A stretch of DNA of 64,000 nucleotides from Janibacter cremeus (lineage in GTDB: Bacteria; Actinomycetota; Actinomycetes; Actinomycetales; Dermatophilaceae), in the NCBI RefSeq assembly GCF_029395675.1, contig NZ_CP115184.1, positions 186,001 through 250,000 on the forward strand, in the 5' to 3' direction. Of this stretch, positions 18,312-28,421 are shown piece after piece (the stretch's first letter is position 1; every line of letters begins with the position of its first letter). A model generated the notes under the pieces. The model saw only the letters and a program-made list of their open reading frames with translations, did no database searches and was not told the DNA's origin. Made by a program: the position numbers and the translations under genes.

Positions 18312-19781
18312 TCAGGTCGTGCGCATCCGGTCGCGCTGGTCCTTGACCGCGAAGGCCAGGGCCACGAGCACGACGAGTGCGATGAGGCCGAAACCGACGA
18401 CGATCGCGGCCGACCAGCTTCCGCTCACCCCGAGCGCGGCGAAGGCGGCCGAGGTGATGACGGCGATGCCGATCGAGGTGCCGATGCGCTGCCCGGTCTG
18501 CATCACCGCCCCCGAGCTGCCGGCGTAGTCGAGGGGCACGTCGGCCAGGGTGAGCGTCTGGTTGGGGCTGATCACAGCGCCCTGGGCCACGCCGATGAGG
18601 GCGAGGCTGAGCACCAGCCACCACTCGCTGGCCAGGCCCTGCGCCCGTAGCAGCACGACGGTGATGCTCAGCGCCAGCCCGGCCAGGGCGAAGAGCAGTC
18701 CGCCGATGACGACCTTGCGCCCGTACCGGATGACGCGGCTGCCGGCCCAGTGCGCGGCGACGGCCGAGATGAACGCGGACGGGACGCCGACGAGGCCGGC
18801 CTGCAGCGCGCTCCTGCCGGCGCCCTCCTGGAAGTACATGGCCACGAGCACCCAGATGCTCGTCATGCCCAGGAAGTAGAGCATGACGATGATGCTGCCG
18901 TTGGTGAAGCTGCGGATGCCGAAGATGTCGAGGTTGACCATCGGGCTGCGGCCGGTCGCGCGGTAGTGCTGCTCCCACTTCACCCAGACCCACGCGAGGA
19001 GCACCCCGACGGGCAGGAGCAGCCACAGCCACCCGGAGGAGCGCCCCTCGACGAAGGGGAACATCGTCGCGAGCACGGCCAGACCGAGCAGGAGCGAGCC
19101 GACCGGGTCGAGCGAGCGTGAGGCCTTCGGGGCGTCGGGGTCGGTGGCTGCCGGTACGCGGCGGAGGAGGGGGCGGGGGAACCAGCGCAGCGCGAGCGCC
19201 AGGCAGAGCAGCCCCACCGGCACGTTGACGAGGAAGGTCAACCGCCACCCGATCTCGGGGCCACCGAGCTGGATGAGCAGGCCACCGAGCACCGGCCCGA
19301 TCCCGACGGCGACGCCGACGACGCTGCCGAAGTACCCGAAGGCCTTGCCCCGCTCGGCGCCGCGGAAGTACTGCTGGATCATGCCGACGCCCTGGGGATT
19401 GACCAGGCCGGAGCCGACGCCCTGGACGAAGCGGGCCGCGTTGAGCGCATCGGCGTTGGGTGCCAGGCCGGCGGCGACCGACGCGAGGGTGAAGACGCCG
19501 ACCCCGAGGACGAACAGGCCCCCGCGCCCCATGAGGTCGCCCGCACGCCCGGCGGCGACGAGGACGACGCCGAAGGTCAGGGCGTAGCCGGCGAGCACCC
19601 ACTGGGCGTCCGAGTCGCTGGCGTCGAGGCCCTCCTGGATCGAGGGGAGGGCGACGTTGACGATGCTCACGCCGACGAGGGACATGAAGATCGCGACGAG
19701 GAGCACCCACAGCACGCGCCAGCGGTGCGCGTCCGAGATCACGTCACGGGGGTCCGCGACCGCCTCGGCCTGACCCGCCAC
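18312..19781 (-). CDS. MFS transporter, DHA2 (14-TMS) drug:proton antiporter type
   Basis: 489 residues with about 14 hydrophobic segments. The first has the DHA2 motif region FMSLVGVSIVNVALPSIQEGLDAS; motif A appears as GRAGDLMGRGGLFVLG; motif C-like GSVVGVAVGIGPVLGGLLIQ and the line PVGLLCLALAL follow. This matches the EmrB/QacA group, normally exporters of toxic or hydrophobic compounds. GTG start at 19781 with GAGGGAGG 5-6 bases upstream. No regulator is adjacent; the SDR gene lies 90 bp upstream in the same direction. Substrate unknown. Confidence 0.9.
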   Translation of the reverse strand: MAGQAEAVADPRDVISDAHRWRVLWVLLVAIFMSLVGVSIVNVALPSIQEGLDASDSDAQWVLAGYALTFGVVLVAAGRAGDLMGRGGLFVLGVGVFTLASVAAGLAPNADALNAARFVQGVGSGLVNPQGVGMIQQYFRGAERGKAFGYFGSVVGVAVGIGPVLGGLLIQLGGPEIGWRLTFLVNVPVGLLCLALALRWFPRPLLRRVPAATDPDAPKASRSLDPVGSLLLGLAVLATMFPFVEGRSSGWLWLLLPVGVLLAWVWVKWEQHYRATGRSPMVNLDIFGIRSFTNGSIIVMLYFLGMTSIWVLVAMYFQEGAGRSALQAGLVGVPSAFISAVAAHWAGSRVIRYGRKVVIGGLLFALAGLALSITVVLLRAQGLASEWWLVLSLALIGVAQGAVISPNQTLTLADVPLDYAGSSGAVMQTGQRIGTSIGIAVITSAAFAALGVSGSWSAAIVVGFGLIALVVLVALAFAVKDQRDRMRTT

Positions 19782-19872
19782 CCGCGACCTCCCTCAGCTC
19801 GACTCGTGCATCCTGCAGACAAACGTCCGGCCCTCCCCGGACATTCCCACGGCCCGCCGGGCGAAGGGGGAG

Positions 19873-20799
19873 TCACCGGTAGTCGGGCAGCATCCCCGTC
19901 GGTTGGTCGTGCCACCCGAGGTCGCGGATGAGCCCCCAGCAGTCGGGGCGCGAGCCGTCGACGTCGGTCACGCCGTACGCGTCGGACAGCTGCCGGGCGG
20001 TCAGCACCCCACCGTGGTGGCGGGCGGCTCCGGGATCGGCGGCGAGTGCCGCCACTCCGCGTGCGACGTAGGTCGGCGTCTCCGAGGCGCCGAAGCCCGG
20101 GACCCGCTCGGCGGCCTCGGTCCAGGTCTCCTCCGTGACACCGAACGCCTCGAGCATCGCCTCGGAGCGCAACCAGCCGGGCGTGACGCCCACGACCGTC
20201 ACCGGCTGCTCGGCCAACTCGGCCGACAGGCTCGTGACGAGGCGGTCGATGCAGCCCTTGACGTAGTCGTAGTAGAAGCCCACGCCCTGCCGGTAGGCGC
20301 GGTTGACCTCGCTCGGCCCGTCGGTCATCTCCACGAGGAGGCCGCCGCCGGACTCCAGCACCAGGGGCAGGGCGAGGGCGCTGGTGATGATGTGGGTGTC
20401 GATGCCCATCCGCAGCATCCGCAGGCCGCCCTCGAGGTCGTGCTCCCACAGCGGCGTGCCGAACTGCGCGTACCGGTCACCGCCGAAGATGTCGTTGACG
20501 AGGACGTCGAGCCGACCGTGGCGCTCGCGGATGCGCTCGACGAGCGCGCGCACCTCCTCCGGCCGGGTGTGGTCCACCCGCTCGGCGACGCCGTCACCAC
20601 CCGCCTCGCGCACGAGGTCGAGGGTGTCCTCGATGGTCTCGGGGCGCTGGATCTCGGAGGCCCCGGACGTGCGGCTGCTGCGGCCGCTCGCGTGGACGAA
20701 GGCCCCCGCCCGGGCCAGCTCGACGGCCAGGGCCCGCCCGGCCCCACGGGTGGCCCCGGCGACGAGGGCGACGGATCCGGACAGCGGTGTCTCAGCCAT
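19873..20799 (-). CDS. short-chain dehydrogenase/reductase (SDR)
   Basis: 308 residues. Rossmann motif GATRGAGRALAVELARAGA (TGxxxGxG variant) at about 15-33, NDIFGGD in place of NNAG, and the catalytic set with YxxxK seen as YYDYVKG near residue 190. The C-terminal ~80 residues extend past the classical SDR core (VTDVDGSRPDCWGLIRDLG), as in a group of actinobacterial oxidoreductases with unknown substrates. The ATG at 20799 lies 4 bases after the dinB stop, with GAGGAG directly abutting the start; ATG 20835 (overlapping dinB) is an alternative. Probably co-transcribed with dinB. Confidence 0.85.
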   Translation of the reverse strand: MAETPLSGSVALVAGATRGAGRALAVELARAGAFVHASGRSSRTSGASEIQRPETIEDTLDLVREAGGDGVAERVDHTRPEEVRALVERIRERHGRLDVLVNDIFGGDRYAQFGTPLWEHDLEGGLRMLRMGIDTHIITSALALPLVLESGGGLLVEMTDGPSEVNRAYRQGVGFYYDYVKGCIDRLVTSLSAELAEQPVTVVGVTPGWLRSEAMLEAFGVTEETWTEAAERVPGFGASETPTYVARGVAALAADPGAARHHGGVLTARQLSDAYGVTDVDGSRPDCWGLIRDLGWHDQPTGMLPDYR

Positions 20800-20803
20800 C
20801 TCC

Positions 20804-21862
20804 TCAGTCTTGCGGGTCGTGGTCGCCACCGCCATGGGGCGCGACCATCTCGCCACGCACCCCGAGCAGACGGATCGGGCGGGGGTCCTCCAGCGCCCGC
20901 AGCAGGTCCAGGGCGGTGCCCGCGATGGTGTCCACGTCGAAGGTGGGCTCGTCCAGCTTGCGCACCCGCACCACCGTGAAGAACGGGGCGAACCGCACCT
21001 TGAGGTGCACGCGGGAGCAGGCCCTCCCTTCGCCCCGCAGGTCGGTGACCACCTGCGCCGCGAGCGCCCGGACCGCCGCCTCGATGGCCGCCGGCTCGGT
21101 CAGGTCCTGCTGGAAGGTCGTCTCGTGCCCGTGCGCCCGGGCCACGTGCGGGGTGTCGTCGACGACGGCGCTGCCCTCGCCGCGACCCAACCGGCCGATG
21201 TACGGGCCGGTGCGGGGCCCGAACTCGTCGACCAGCACCTGCGTGGGCGCGGCGGCCAGGTCGGCCACGGTCTCCATCCCGAGCCCGGACAGCCGGGCGC
21301 CGATCCGCGGTCCCACGCCCCACAGGGCGGTGGTCGGACGCTCGCCCATGACCTCCAGCCAGGTGCGACGGGTCAGCCGGTACACCCCGCCGGGCTTGCC
21401 GAACTCGGTGGCGATCTTCGCCCGGACCTTCGTGTCACCGATGCCCACCGAGCAGTGCAGACCCGTCGCCTCGTGCACCGCCGCCCGGATGGCGTGGGCG
21501 CTGCGCTCGGGGTCCTCTGTGTCGATCCCGACGAAGGCCTCGTCCCACCCGAGGACCTCCACCACCGCACCGGGGAAGGCCCGCAGCGTGCCCATCACCT
21601 GCGCGGAGGCCGCCTCGTAGACGGGGAAGTCCACCGGGAGGAAGACCGCGTCCGGGGCCTTGCGGGCGGCGATCTTCAGCGGCATGCCCGACCTCACGCC
21701 GAGCTCCCGCGCCGCGTAGGACGCCGTGGAGACGACGGCGCGCTCGCTCGGGTCACCCCGGCCGCCGACGACGACGGGCCGGCCCGCGAGCTCGGGGTGG
21801 CGCAGCACCTCGACCGCCGCGAGGAACTCGTCCATGTCGACGTGCAGCACCCAGCCGGTCAT
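20804..21862 (-). CDS. dinB: DNA polymerase IV (Y-family, DinB)
   Basis: 352 residues. Error-prone translesion polymerase. Palm residues are visible in HVDMDEFLAAVE (catalytic Asp 9) and GWDEAFVGIDTED; steric and finger motifs VSTASYAARELGVRSGMP; thumb helix-hairpin-helix LWGVGPRIGARLSGLGMETVADLA; little-finger domain to the end. The LGWDEAF reads WDEAF where many family members have SIDEAY. The extended upstream frame is antisense to the cysteine desulfurase and was discarded; ATG 21862 starts MTGWVLHVD. No SOS (LexA) box was recognised in the 87-bp divergent gap. Confidence 0.92.
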   Translation of the reverse strand: MTGWVLHVDMDEFLAAVEVLRHPELAGRPVVVGGRGDPSERAVVSTASYAARELGVRSGMPLKIAARKAPDAVFLPVDFPVYEAASAQVMGTLRAFPGAVVEVLGWDEAFVGIDTEDPERSAHAIRAAVHEATGLHCSVGIGDTKVRAKIATEFGKPGGVYRLTRRTWLEVMGERPTTALWGVGPRIGARLSGLGMETVADLAAAPTQVLVDEFGPRTGPYIGRLGRGEGSAVVDDTPHVARAHGHETTFQQDLTEPAAIEAAVRALAAQVVTDLRGEGRACSRVHLKVRFAPFFTVVRVRKLDEPTFDVDTIAGTALDLLRALEDPRPIRLLGVRGEMVAPHGGGDHDPQD

Positions 21863-21936
21863 GGACCCATCATCGCGCCCGGTCGAGGAGCGGTCCGCCC
21901 ACGCGTGCGGGGGGAATATCCCCCTTCGCGCATCCG

Positions 21937-21942
21937 TAGACT
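21937..21942 (+). promoter_or_regulatory. -10-like box of the cysteine desulfurase gene
   Basis: TAGACT followed by 7 bases and the ATG at 21950, leaderless geometry. Confidence 0.5.
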
Positions 21943-21949
21943 CTTGGTG

Positions 21950-23134
21950 ATGACCACCTATCTCGACCACGCGGCGACCACGCCGATGCTCCCGGCTGCC
22001 CGGGCGGCGATGGTCGAGCAGCTGGCGATCACCGGCAACGCCTCGAGCCTGCACGGTCCGGGCCGGGACGCCCGGCGCACCGTCGAGGAGTCGCGCGAGC
22101 AGATCGCGGCGGCCCTGGGCGCCCGCCCGAGCGAGATCGTCTTCACCTCCGGTGGCACCGAGTCGGACAACCTCGCGATCACCGGCAGCTTCCGCTCCGC
22201 CCGCGCGGCCGACGCGCGACGCACGCGCATCGTCGCCAGCGCCGTCGAGCACCACGCCGTCCTCGACCCCGTCGACCACGCGGTGGAGCACGAGGGCGCG
22301 CAGGCGACCTTCGTCGCCCCGGGGGAGTGCGGCACCGTCCAGCCGAGCGCCGTGCGCGAGGCGATCGAGACCGACCCCACCGATGTCGCCGCCGTGTCGG
22401 TGATGTGGGCGAACAACGAGGTCGGCACCGTCCAGGACGTCGCCGCGATGGCCGAGATCGCCCACGAGCACGGACTGGCCTTCCACACCGACGCCGTGCA
22501 GGCCGCCGGGCACCTGCCCGTGGACTTCGCCGCGAGCGGCGTCGACCTGATGAGCGTCAGCGCGCACAAGCTCGGCGGCCCGATCGGCATCGGCGCCCTC
22601 GTCGCCAAGCGCGATGCCCGCCTGATCGCCCTCAGCCACGGCGGCGGGCAGGAGCGCGGCATCCGCTCCGGCACCCTGGACGTCCCCTCGATCCGCGCCT
22701 TCGCCGTGGCCCTGACCGAGTCGGTGGAGCGAAGGGAGGAGGAGGCCGAGCGCATCGGAGGCCTGCGCGACCGCTTCCTCATCGGGACCCAGCAGCTCGA
22801 CCTCGGCATCCGGGTCACCGGCTGCTGGGAGGTCGGTGACGTGACCACCCGGCTTCCCGGCAACGCCCACATCACCATCCCCGGGTGCGAGGGCGACTCG
22901 ATGCTCTACCTGCTGGACGCGGCCGGCGTCGCGGTCTCGACCGGGTCGGCCTGCCAGGCCGGGATCCCGCAGCCCTCCCACGTCGTCCTCGCGATGGGGC
23001 GCTCCGAGGGGGAGGCGCGCGGCTCCCTGCGCGTCTCCTTCGGCGCGACCTCGACCGAGGCCGATGTCGAGAGGGTCCTCGCCGTCCTGCCCGAGGCCGT
23101 CGACCGCGCCCGACGGGCGAGCGGAGCGGCCTGA
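21950..23134 (+). CDS. cysteine desulfurase (NifS/IscS family)
   Basis: PLP enzyme that removes sulfur from cysteine and carries it as a persulfide. 394 residues. Seen are YLDHAATTP at the start, [13 protein letters not shown], the [20 protein letters not shown] strand, the PLP Lys in [10 protein letters not shown], the [12 protein letters not shown] loop and the persulfide Cys in STGSACQAG. The start is ATG 21950 at the TAGACT box. It is followed 1 base later by mnmA, so it is likely the sulfur donor for tRNA 2-thiouridine synthesis, and possibly for Fe-S assembly. Confidence 0.93.
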   Translation: MTTYLDHAATTPMLPAARAAMVEQLAITGNASSLHGPGRDARRTVEESREQIAAALGARPSEIVFTSGGTESDNLAITGSFRSARAADARRTRIVASAVEHHAVLDPVDHAVEHEGAQATFVAPGECGTVQPSAVREAIETDPTDVAAVSVMWANNEVGTVQDVAAMAEIAHEHGLAFHTDAVQAAGHLPVDFAASGVDLMSVSAHKLGGPIGIGALVAKRDARLIALSHGGGQERGIRSGTLDVPSIRAFAVALTESVERREEEAERIGGLRDRFLIGTQQLDLGIRVTGCWEVGDVTTRLPGNAHITIPGCEGDSMLYLLDAAGVAVSTGSACQAGIPQPSHVVLAMGRSEGEARGSLRVSFGATSTEADVERVLAVLPEAVDRARRASGAA

Positions 23135-23135
23135 G

Positions 23136-24305
23136 ATGCGTGTCGTCGCCGCGATGAGCGGCGGGGTCGACTCCGCCGTCGCCGCCTCCCGGATGATCGA
23201 GGCGGGCCACGACGTCGTCGGTGTGCACCTCGCCCTGGCGAAGGACGCCAAGACGCTGCGCGAGGGCGCCCGCGGGTGCTGCACGATCGAGGACGCCGGT
23301 GACGCCCGTCGCGTGGCCGACCGGCTCGGCATCCCCTTCTACGTGTGGGACATGGCCACCCCCTTCGACCGGGACGTCGTCGAGGACTTCGTCGCCGAGT
23401 ACGAGGCCGGCCGCACCCCCAACCCCTGCCTGCGCTGCAACGAGAAGATCAAGTTCGCCGCCCTGCTCGACAAGGCCCTGGCGCTCGGCTTCGACGCCGT
23501 CGCGACCGGGCACTACGCCCAGATCGTCGACGGGCCGCACGGCCGCGAGCTGCACCGCGCCGTCGACGACGCGAAGGACCAGTCGTACGTGCTCGGGGTG
23601 CTGGACGAGGAGCAGCTGGCCCGCGCCTTCTTCCCGCTCGGCGACACGACCAAACCCGACATCCGTGCCGAGGCCGCCGAGCGCGGCTTCGCCGTGGCCA
23701 AGAAGCCGGACAGCCACGACATCTGCTTCATCTCCGACGGTGACACCCGCGGCTGGCTGACACAGCGCCTCGGGGAGCGCGAGGGCGAGATCGTCGACGA
23801 GGGCTCCGGTGAGGTCGTCGGCGAGCACCGCGGGGCGTACGGCTTCACCGTGGGGCAGCGGCGCGGGCTCGGGCTCGACCGCTCCGGCCTGGACGGGCAG
23901 CCGCGTTACGTCACCCGGGTCGAGGCGGAGTCCAACCGGGTCTTCATCGGCACCGCCGACCTCCTGGGCGCCGACGAGATCGAGGCCGACCACGTGCGCT
24001 GGTGCGGCCCGGCCGCGTCCGGCAGCCACCGTCTCGGCGCGCAGATCCGCGCCCACGGCGAGGAGATCCCGGCACGCGCCGAGGTCGTCGACGACGGGAC
24101 CCGTCTGCTGGTCCGTCTCGACACCGCGGTCCGCGGCGCCGCCCCCGGGCAGTCGATCGTCCTCTACGACGGCACCCGCGTCGTCGGGTCCGGGACGATC
24201 AGCCGCGCCTCCCGCTCCGCGTCGCCCGCCGGTGGAGGTGAACTCGCCGACGAAGCGCCCGCGCGTGCCCGTCCATCCGGCGGTGACGCGGCGGAAGAGG
24301 CATGA
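23136..24305 (+). CDS. mnmA: tRNA-specific 2-thiouridylase MnmA
   Basis: ATP-dependent thiolation of U34 in the tRNAs for Lys, Glu and Gln. 389 residues. The N-terminal PP-loop is [10 protein letters not shown]; catalytic Cys residues lie in [12 protein letters not shown] and in SHDICFI; GHYAQI and DAKDQSYVL are family motifs. The central and C-terminal beta-barrel domains follow. The last ~25 residues ([18 protein letters not shown]...) are a low-complexity tail beyond the usual end. Start ATG 23136 is one base after the cysteine desulfurase stop; the stop overlaps the next start. The desulfurase-mnmA pair is a functional sulfur-relay unit. Confidence 0.95.
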   Translation: MRVVAAMSGGVDSAVAASRMIEAGHDVVGVHLALAKDAKTLREGARGCCTIEDAGDARRVADRLGIPFYVWDMATPFDRDVVEDFVAEYEAGRTPNPCLRCNEKIKFAALLDKALALGFDAVATGHYAQIVDGPHGRELHRAVDDAKDQSYVLGVLDEEQLARAFFPLGDTTKPDIRAEAAERGFAVAKKPDSHDICFISDGDTRGWLTQRLGEREGEIVDEGSGEVVGEHRGAYGFTVGQRRGLGLDRSGLDGQPRYVTRVEAESNRVFIGTADLLGADEIEADHVRWCGPAASGSHRLGAQIRAHGEEIPARAEVVDDGTRLLVRLDTAVRGAAPGQSIVLYDGTRVVGSGTISRASRSASPAGGGELADEAPARARPSGGDAAEEA

Positions 24306-25300
24306 CGCTCGCCTCCGGCGTCGGCTCGTGGCCGGGGGAGCGACCCCGCGAGGCCGTCGTCGCCGTCCGCGACCTCCTCGGTGACGGCATCCCGCACCTG
24401 CCCGAGCTGCCCGCACGCGGACCCGGCGCCGACATCATCGGCCGGGGCGCCGCGCTGCTCGCCGACCTGCACGTCGAGACCCAGCCCTACGGGTGGCGCT
24501 TCACCGACCGCTCCGGCCGGGACGAAGGGAGGGCGCGCGCCTTCCTGCGCGAGGACCTCGACGAGCTCGCCGAGGCCTACGACGGGTGGACCGGGCCGCT
24601 GAAGCTGCAGGTCGCCGGCCCGTGGACCCTCGGTGCGAGCATCGAGCTGCCGCGGGGTGAGCGCGCCGTCTCCGACCCGGGAGCCCGGCGCGACATCGCC
24701 GGCGCGCTCGCGGAGGGGGTGCGCCGGCACGTCGCCGACGTCGCGCGACTCGTGCCCGGGGCCTCGCTGGTCGTCCAGGTCGACGAGCCCGGCCTGCCCG
24801 CAGTGCTCGAGGGCCGGCTGCCGACGCAGTCCGGCTACGGACGCCTGCGGGCGGTCGACCGCAGCGAGGTGCGCGACGGCCTCCGCACGATCGTCGACGC
24901 GCTCGAGGGGCACACGACCGTCGTGCACTGCTGCAGCGGGGACGTGCCGGTGACCCTGCTGCGCGAGACCGGCGCCGACGGGATCTCCCTGGACACCTCC
25001 CTCGTCGACGGCCCCCGCTGGGAGCAGCTCGCCGAGGCCGTCGAGGCCGGGGTCACCCTCTGGGCGGGTGCCGTCCCGACCGCGGGCGGTACCGACTGGC
25101 GCACCGCCCGCGACCGGCTCGTCGCCGCCTGGCACCGCATCGGCCTGCCCGATGCCGCCCTCGGTGACCTCGTCGTCACGCCCGCGTGCGGACTGGCCGG
25201 GGGACCCCCCTTCGAGCAGGTGGACAGGCCCTCGGCGGTCGCCGCCCTGCGCACCGCCCGGGACCTCGCCGCCGCCCTGAGCGACGTCGCCGCCGGCTGA
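24302..25300 (+). CDS. MetE C-terminal-like methyltransferase (cobalamin-independent methionine synthase family)
   Basis: 332 residues, about the size of one MetE barrel rather than the ~750-residue two-barrel MetE. Zinc-ligand motifs are VVHCCSGD (His and Cys near residue 217) and TPACGLAGG (Cys near 299), with VQVDEPGLP supplying the DE pair seen in the family. Actinobacteria often have such a short protein immediately after mnmA; it is annotated as methionine synthase but the methyl donor is not known. ATG 24302 overlaps the mnmA stop (ATGA). Confidence 0.82.
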   Translation: MTLASGVGSWPGERPREAVVAVRDLLGDGIPHLPELPARGPGADIIGRGAALLADLHVETQPYGWRFTDRSGRDEGRARAFLREDLDELAEAYDGWTGPLKLQVAGPWTLGASIELPRGERAVSDPGARRDIAGALAEGVRRHVADVARLVPGASLVVQVDEPGLPAVLEGRLPTQSGYGRLRAVDRSEVRDGLRTIVDALEGHTTVVHCCSGDVPVTLLRETGADGISLDTSLVDGPRWEQLAEAVEAGVTLWAGAVPTAGGTDWRTARDRLVAAWHRIGLPDAALGDLVVTPACGLAGGPPFEQVDRPSAVAALRTARDLAAALSDVAAG

Positions 25301-25310
25301 CGGCACCCCG

Positions 25311-25396
25311 GATACGAACTACTGCACGCAGCAGCACGTATCGCGCGCAGTAGTTCGAGCTGCGGCTGACGATACGAAGTACTGCCTGCAGCACGT
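25311..25396. promoter_or_regulatory. direct and inverted repeats upstream of the molybdenum hydroxylase operon
   Basis: A ~26-29 bp block starting gatacgaa occurs at 25311 and again at 25371 (60 bp apart). In addition, cgaactactgc (25315-25325) is complementary to 25347-25357, and gatacg (25311) to cgtatc (25337). Could be an operator for an unlinked regulator, or a terminator/repeat left from the gene upstream. No regulator gene is adjacent. Confidence 0.5.
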
Positions 25397-25509
25397 CGTG
25401 GCGGCGCGGACCCGTGGGGCCATCGTGTGGCGCTTGTCACTTCGTGCCACATGCACCAGTGTTGGCCGCACAGGAGCAACCCGGCACAACGTCGTGCGAA
25501 GGAAGTGCA

Positions 25510-25995
25510 ATGGCGCGCATCACCGTCACCGTCGATGGCATGAGGTTCACCCACGAGGTCGAACCCCGAACCCTGCTGGTGCACTACCTCCGCGAGACGG
25601 TCGGCAGGACCGGCACCGTGGTCGGGTGCGACAGCAGCAACTGCGGCGCCTGCACCGTGCTCGTCGACGGGGAGAGCATCAAGTCCTGCTCCGTCCTCGC
25701 CGTCCAGGCGGACGGCGCAGAGATCGAGACCGTCGAGGGCCTCGCCGCCGGTGACGGCACGCTGCACCCGGTCCAGCAGGCCTTCCACGAGCACCACGGG
25801 CTCCAGTGCGGGTACTGCACCCCCGGGATGCTCATGCGCAGCGTCTGCCTCGTGCGCGAGAACCCGGAGCCGACCGAGGACGAGGTCCGCGAAGGGCTCA
25901 AGGGCAACATGTGCCGCTGCACCGGCTACCAGGGGATCGTCTCGGCGGTCATGGCCTACTCGCAGGCCGCCCGCGACGAGGAGGTCGGCCGATGA
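25510..25995 (+). CDS. molybdenum hydroxylase small (2x[2Fe-2S]) subunit
   Basis: 161 residues, CoxS/XdhC-type small subunit of the xanthine oxidase family; transfers electrons from the molybdenum centre to FAD. Plant-type [2Fe-2S] ligands are Cys40, Cys45, Cys48 and Cys60; the second cluster uses Cys100, Cys103 (CGYC), Cys135 and Cys137 (CRC). The ATG at 25510 has GAAGGAAG upstream; an open frame runs 32 codons further but lacks homology. First gene of an eight-gene operon (25510-33616); its stop overlaps the next start. Confidence 0.93.
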   Translation: MARITVTVDGMRFTHEVEPRTLLVHYLRETVGRTGTVVGCDSSNCGACTVLVDGESIKSCSVLAVQADGAEIETVEGLAAGDGTLHPVQQAFHEHHGLQCGYCTPGMLMRSVCLVRENPEPTEDEVREGLKGNMCRCTGYQGIVSAVMAYSQAARDEEVGR

Positions 25996-28421
25996 GCACC
26001 GCACCCGATGCGCCGAGCGCGCAGGACGAGCGGACCCCCGAGATCGGGCGCGCCCGCCTGCGCCGCGAGGACGAGCGGGCCCTGACCGGCCGGACCCGGT
26101 GGACCGACGACATGACCCTGCCCGGGATGCTCCACCTGTCCGTGCTCCGGTCACCGGTCGCCCACGCCTCGATCACCGAGCTCGACACCACCGAGGCCGC
26201 CCGGGCGCCCGGGGTCGTCGGGGTCTGGACCGGCGAGGACCTGCCCGAGCAGGGGGCGATGCCGACGGCGTGGACCGTCAGCGACGACATGAGGACACCG
26301 CCCTACTTCCCGCTGAGCGTCGGATCCGTCAAGCACGTCGGCGACATCGTGGCGGTCGTGGCCGCCACGTCGAAGGAGGCCGCCGACGATGCGCTCGAGC
26401 TCATCGACGTCGACTACGACGAGCTCCCCGTGGTCGTCGACCCGATGGTCGCGAAGCAGGAGGGGAGTCCGCTCGTCCACCCGGACCTGGGCACGAACGT
26501 GTGTGCCACGTGGGGACTCGACTCGGTCACCCTCGGCACCGGTGGCGACGCCGCCGCGGCGATCCGCGAGGCCGAGTCCGACCCCGACCAGGTCGTGGTG
26601 CGGCGCACCCTCCGGCAGAACCGCGTCACGCCCGCCTACATCGAGCCCCGCTCGATCGTCGTCGACCCGACCGCCGAGCAGGTGACGATGTGGTCGGCCA
26701 CCCAGGTGCCGCACATCGTGCGCATCCTCATGGCGATGACCCAACCCATCGAGGAGCACGAGCTGCGCGTCGTGGCGCCGGACGTCGGTGGCGGGTTCGG
26801 GGGCAAGCTGCAGTTCACCCGCGAGGAGGCGCTGGTGCTGCTGATCGCACGGCGGCTGCGCCTGCCCTGCAAGTACACCGAGTCCCGCAGCGAGTCGATG
26901 CAGTCGTCGCACCATGCGCGCGACCAGGTGCAGGAGCTGACCCTGGCCGCGCGGCGGGACGGCACCATCACGGCCCTGGACGTCGACCTCACCGCGGACA
27001 TGGGGGCCTACCTGGGCATCCTCACCGCGGGGATCCCGCTGCTGGGCGGATTCATGTTCAACGGGATCTACCGGATCCCGGCCTACTCCTTCCACTGCAC
27101 CGACGTCTTCACCAACAAGACGATGACCGATGCCTACCGCGGGGCGGGGAAGCCGGAGGCGACCTTCGGCATCGAGCGGATGATGGACGAGCTGGCCGTC
27201 GAGCTGGACCTCGACCCGATCGAGGTGCGGCGACGCAACTGGATCAGGCCCGAGGAGTTCCCGTACGCCACCGTTGCCGGCCTGACCTACGACTCCGGCA
27301 ACTACGACCGGGCCACCGACAAGGCGCTCGCGATGTTCGGCTACGACGAGCTACGGGCCGAGCAGCGACGTCGCCGCGAGGCGCAGGACCCCGTTCAGCT
27401 CGGCATCGGGGTGTGCACCTTCGTCGAGCTGTCCGGACTGGCCCCCAGCCGCGTGCTCGGAGGCCTGAACTACGGCTCCGGCGGATGGGAGCACTCCACG
27501 ATCCGGATGCTCCCGACCGGCAAGGTCGAGGTCGTCGCCGGTACCACCTCGCACGGGCAGGGGCACGCCACCGCCTTCTCCCAGATCGTCTCGGACGAGC
27601 TGGGCATCCCCTTCGAGGACATCGTCCTCATCAGCGGCGACACCGCGTCCGCCCACAAGGGCATGGACACCTACGGGTCCCGCTCGCTGGTCGTCGGGGG
27701 AATGGCGATCGTCGGGGCGGCCCGCAAGGTGGTGGAGAAGGCCCGGCCGATCGCCGCCCACATGCTCGAGGCGAGCACCGACGACCTCGAGTTCGTCGGC
27801 GGGAAGTTCTCAGTCAAGGGCACGACCAGCGGCGTGACGATCCAGGAGATCATGCTCAGCACCTGGCTCGCGCACGACCTCCCGGACGGGCTGGAGCCGA
27901 ACCTCGATGCGGACTACACCTTCGACCCGGAGAACTTCTCCTACCCCACGGGGACACACCTGGCGGCGGTGGAGGTCGACACGCAGACCGGGCGGGTGAC
28001 GGTCCGCGACTACGTCTGCGTCCAGGACGTCGGCGTCCTCGTGAACCCGATGATCGTCGACGGGCAGGTCCACGGCGGACTCACCCAGGGCATTGCCCAG
28101 GCGCTGTACGAGGAGATCCAGTACTCCGACGAGGGCCAGCTGACCAGCGGCACCCTGGCCGACTACCTGGTCCCGGCCGCCCCGGACGTCCTGCGCTACC
28201 GCACGGACACCACCGTGACCGAGGCGACCACCAACGTCCTGGGCGTCAAGGCGGTCGGCGAGACCGGTGCCACCGCCGCCCCGCCGGCCATCGTCAACGG
28301 GGTGCTGGACGCGTTGCGACCGCTCGGGGTCACCGACATCACGATGCCGTGCACTCCCTCGAAGGTCTGGACGGCGATCGACGACGCGCGACGCGCGAAC
28401 AAGGGACAGGTGACGGCATGA
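25992..28421 (+). CDS. molybdenum hydroxylase large (Mo-cofactor) subunit, form II CoxL-like
   Basis: 809 residues. Holds the molybdopterin cytosine dinucleotide cofactor and active site. The ald/xdh C1 domain spans about residues 30-140 and the Mo-binding domain 150 onward, with DVGGGFGGKLQ (about 265), the active-site loop AYRGAGK at 381-387, GQGHATAFSQI and the conserved Glu757 in KAVGETG. True aerobic CO dehydrogenases (form I) have AYxCSFR; this one lacks the Cys and matches the form II pattern AYRGAGR with a final Lys. So it probably hydroxylates an N-heterocycle or aldehyde, not CO. ATG 25992 overlaps the small-subunit stop. Confidence 0.92.
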   Translation: MSTAPDAPSAQDERTPEIGRARLRREDERALTGRTRWTDDMTLPGMLHLSVLRSPVAHASITELDTTEAARAPGVVGVWTGEDLPEQGAMPTAWTVSDDMRTPPYFPLSVGSVKHVGDIVAVVAATSKEAADDALELIDVDYDELPVVVDPMVAKQEGSPLVHPDLGTNVCATWGLDSVTLGTGGDAAAAIREAESDPDQVVVRRTLRQNRVTPAYIEPRSIVVDPTAEQVTMWSATQVPHIVRILMAMTQPIEEHELRVVAPDVGGGFGGKLQFTREEALVLLIARRLRLPCKYTESRSESMQSSHHARDQVQELTLAARRDGTITALDVDLTADMGAYLGILTAGIPLLGGFMFNGIYRIPAYSFHCTDVFTNKTMTDAYRGAGKPEATFGIERMMDELAVELDLDPIEVRRRNWIRPEEFPYATVAGLTYDSGNYDRATDKALAMFGYDELRAEQRRRREAQDPVQLGIGVCTFVELSGLAPSRVLGGLNYGSGGWEHSTIRMLPTGKVEVVAGTTSHGQGHATAFSQIVSDELGIPFEDIVLISGDTASAHKGMDTYGSRSLVVGGMAIVGAARKVVEKARPIAAHMLEASTDDLEFVGGKFSVKGTTSGVTIQEIMLSTWLAHDLPDGLEPNLDADYTFDPENFSYPTGTHLAAVEVDTQTGRVTVRDYVCVQDVGVLVNPMIVDGQVHGGLTQGIAQALYEEIQYSDEGQLTSGTLADYLVPAAPDVLRYRTDTTVTEATTNVLGVKAVGETGATAAPPAIVNGVLDALRPLGVTDITMPCTPSKVWTAIDDARRANKGQVTA

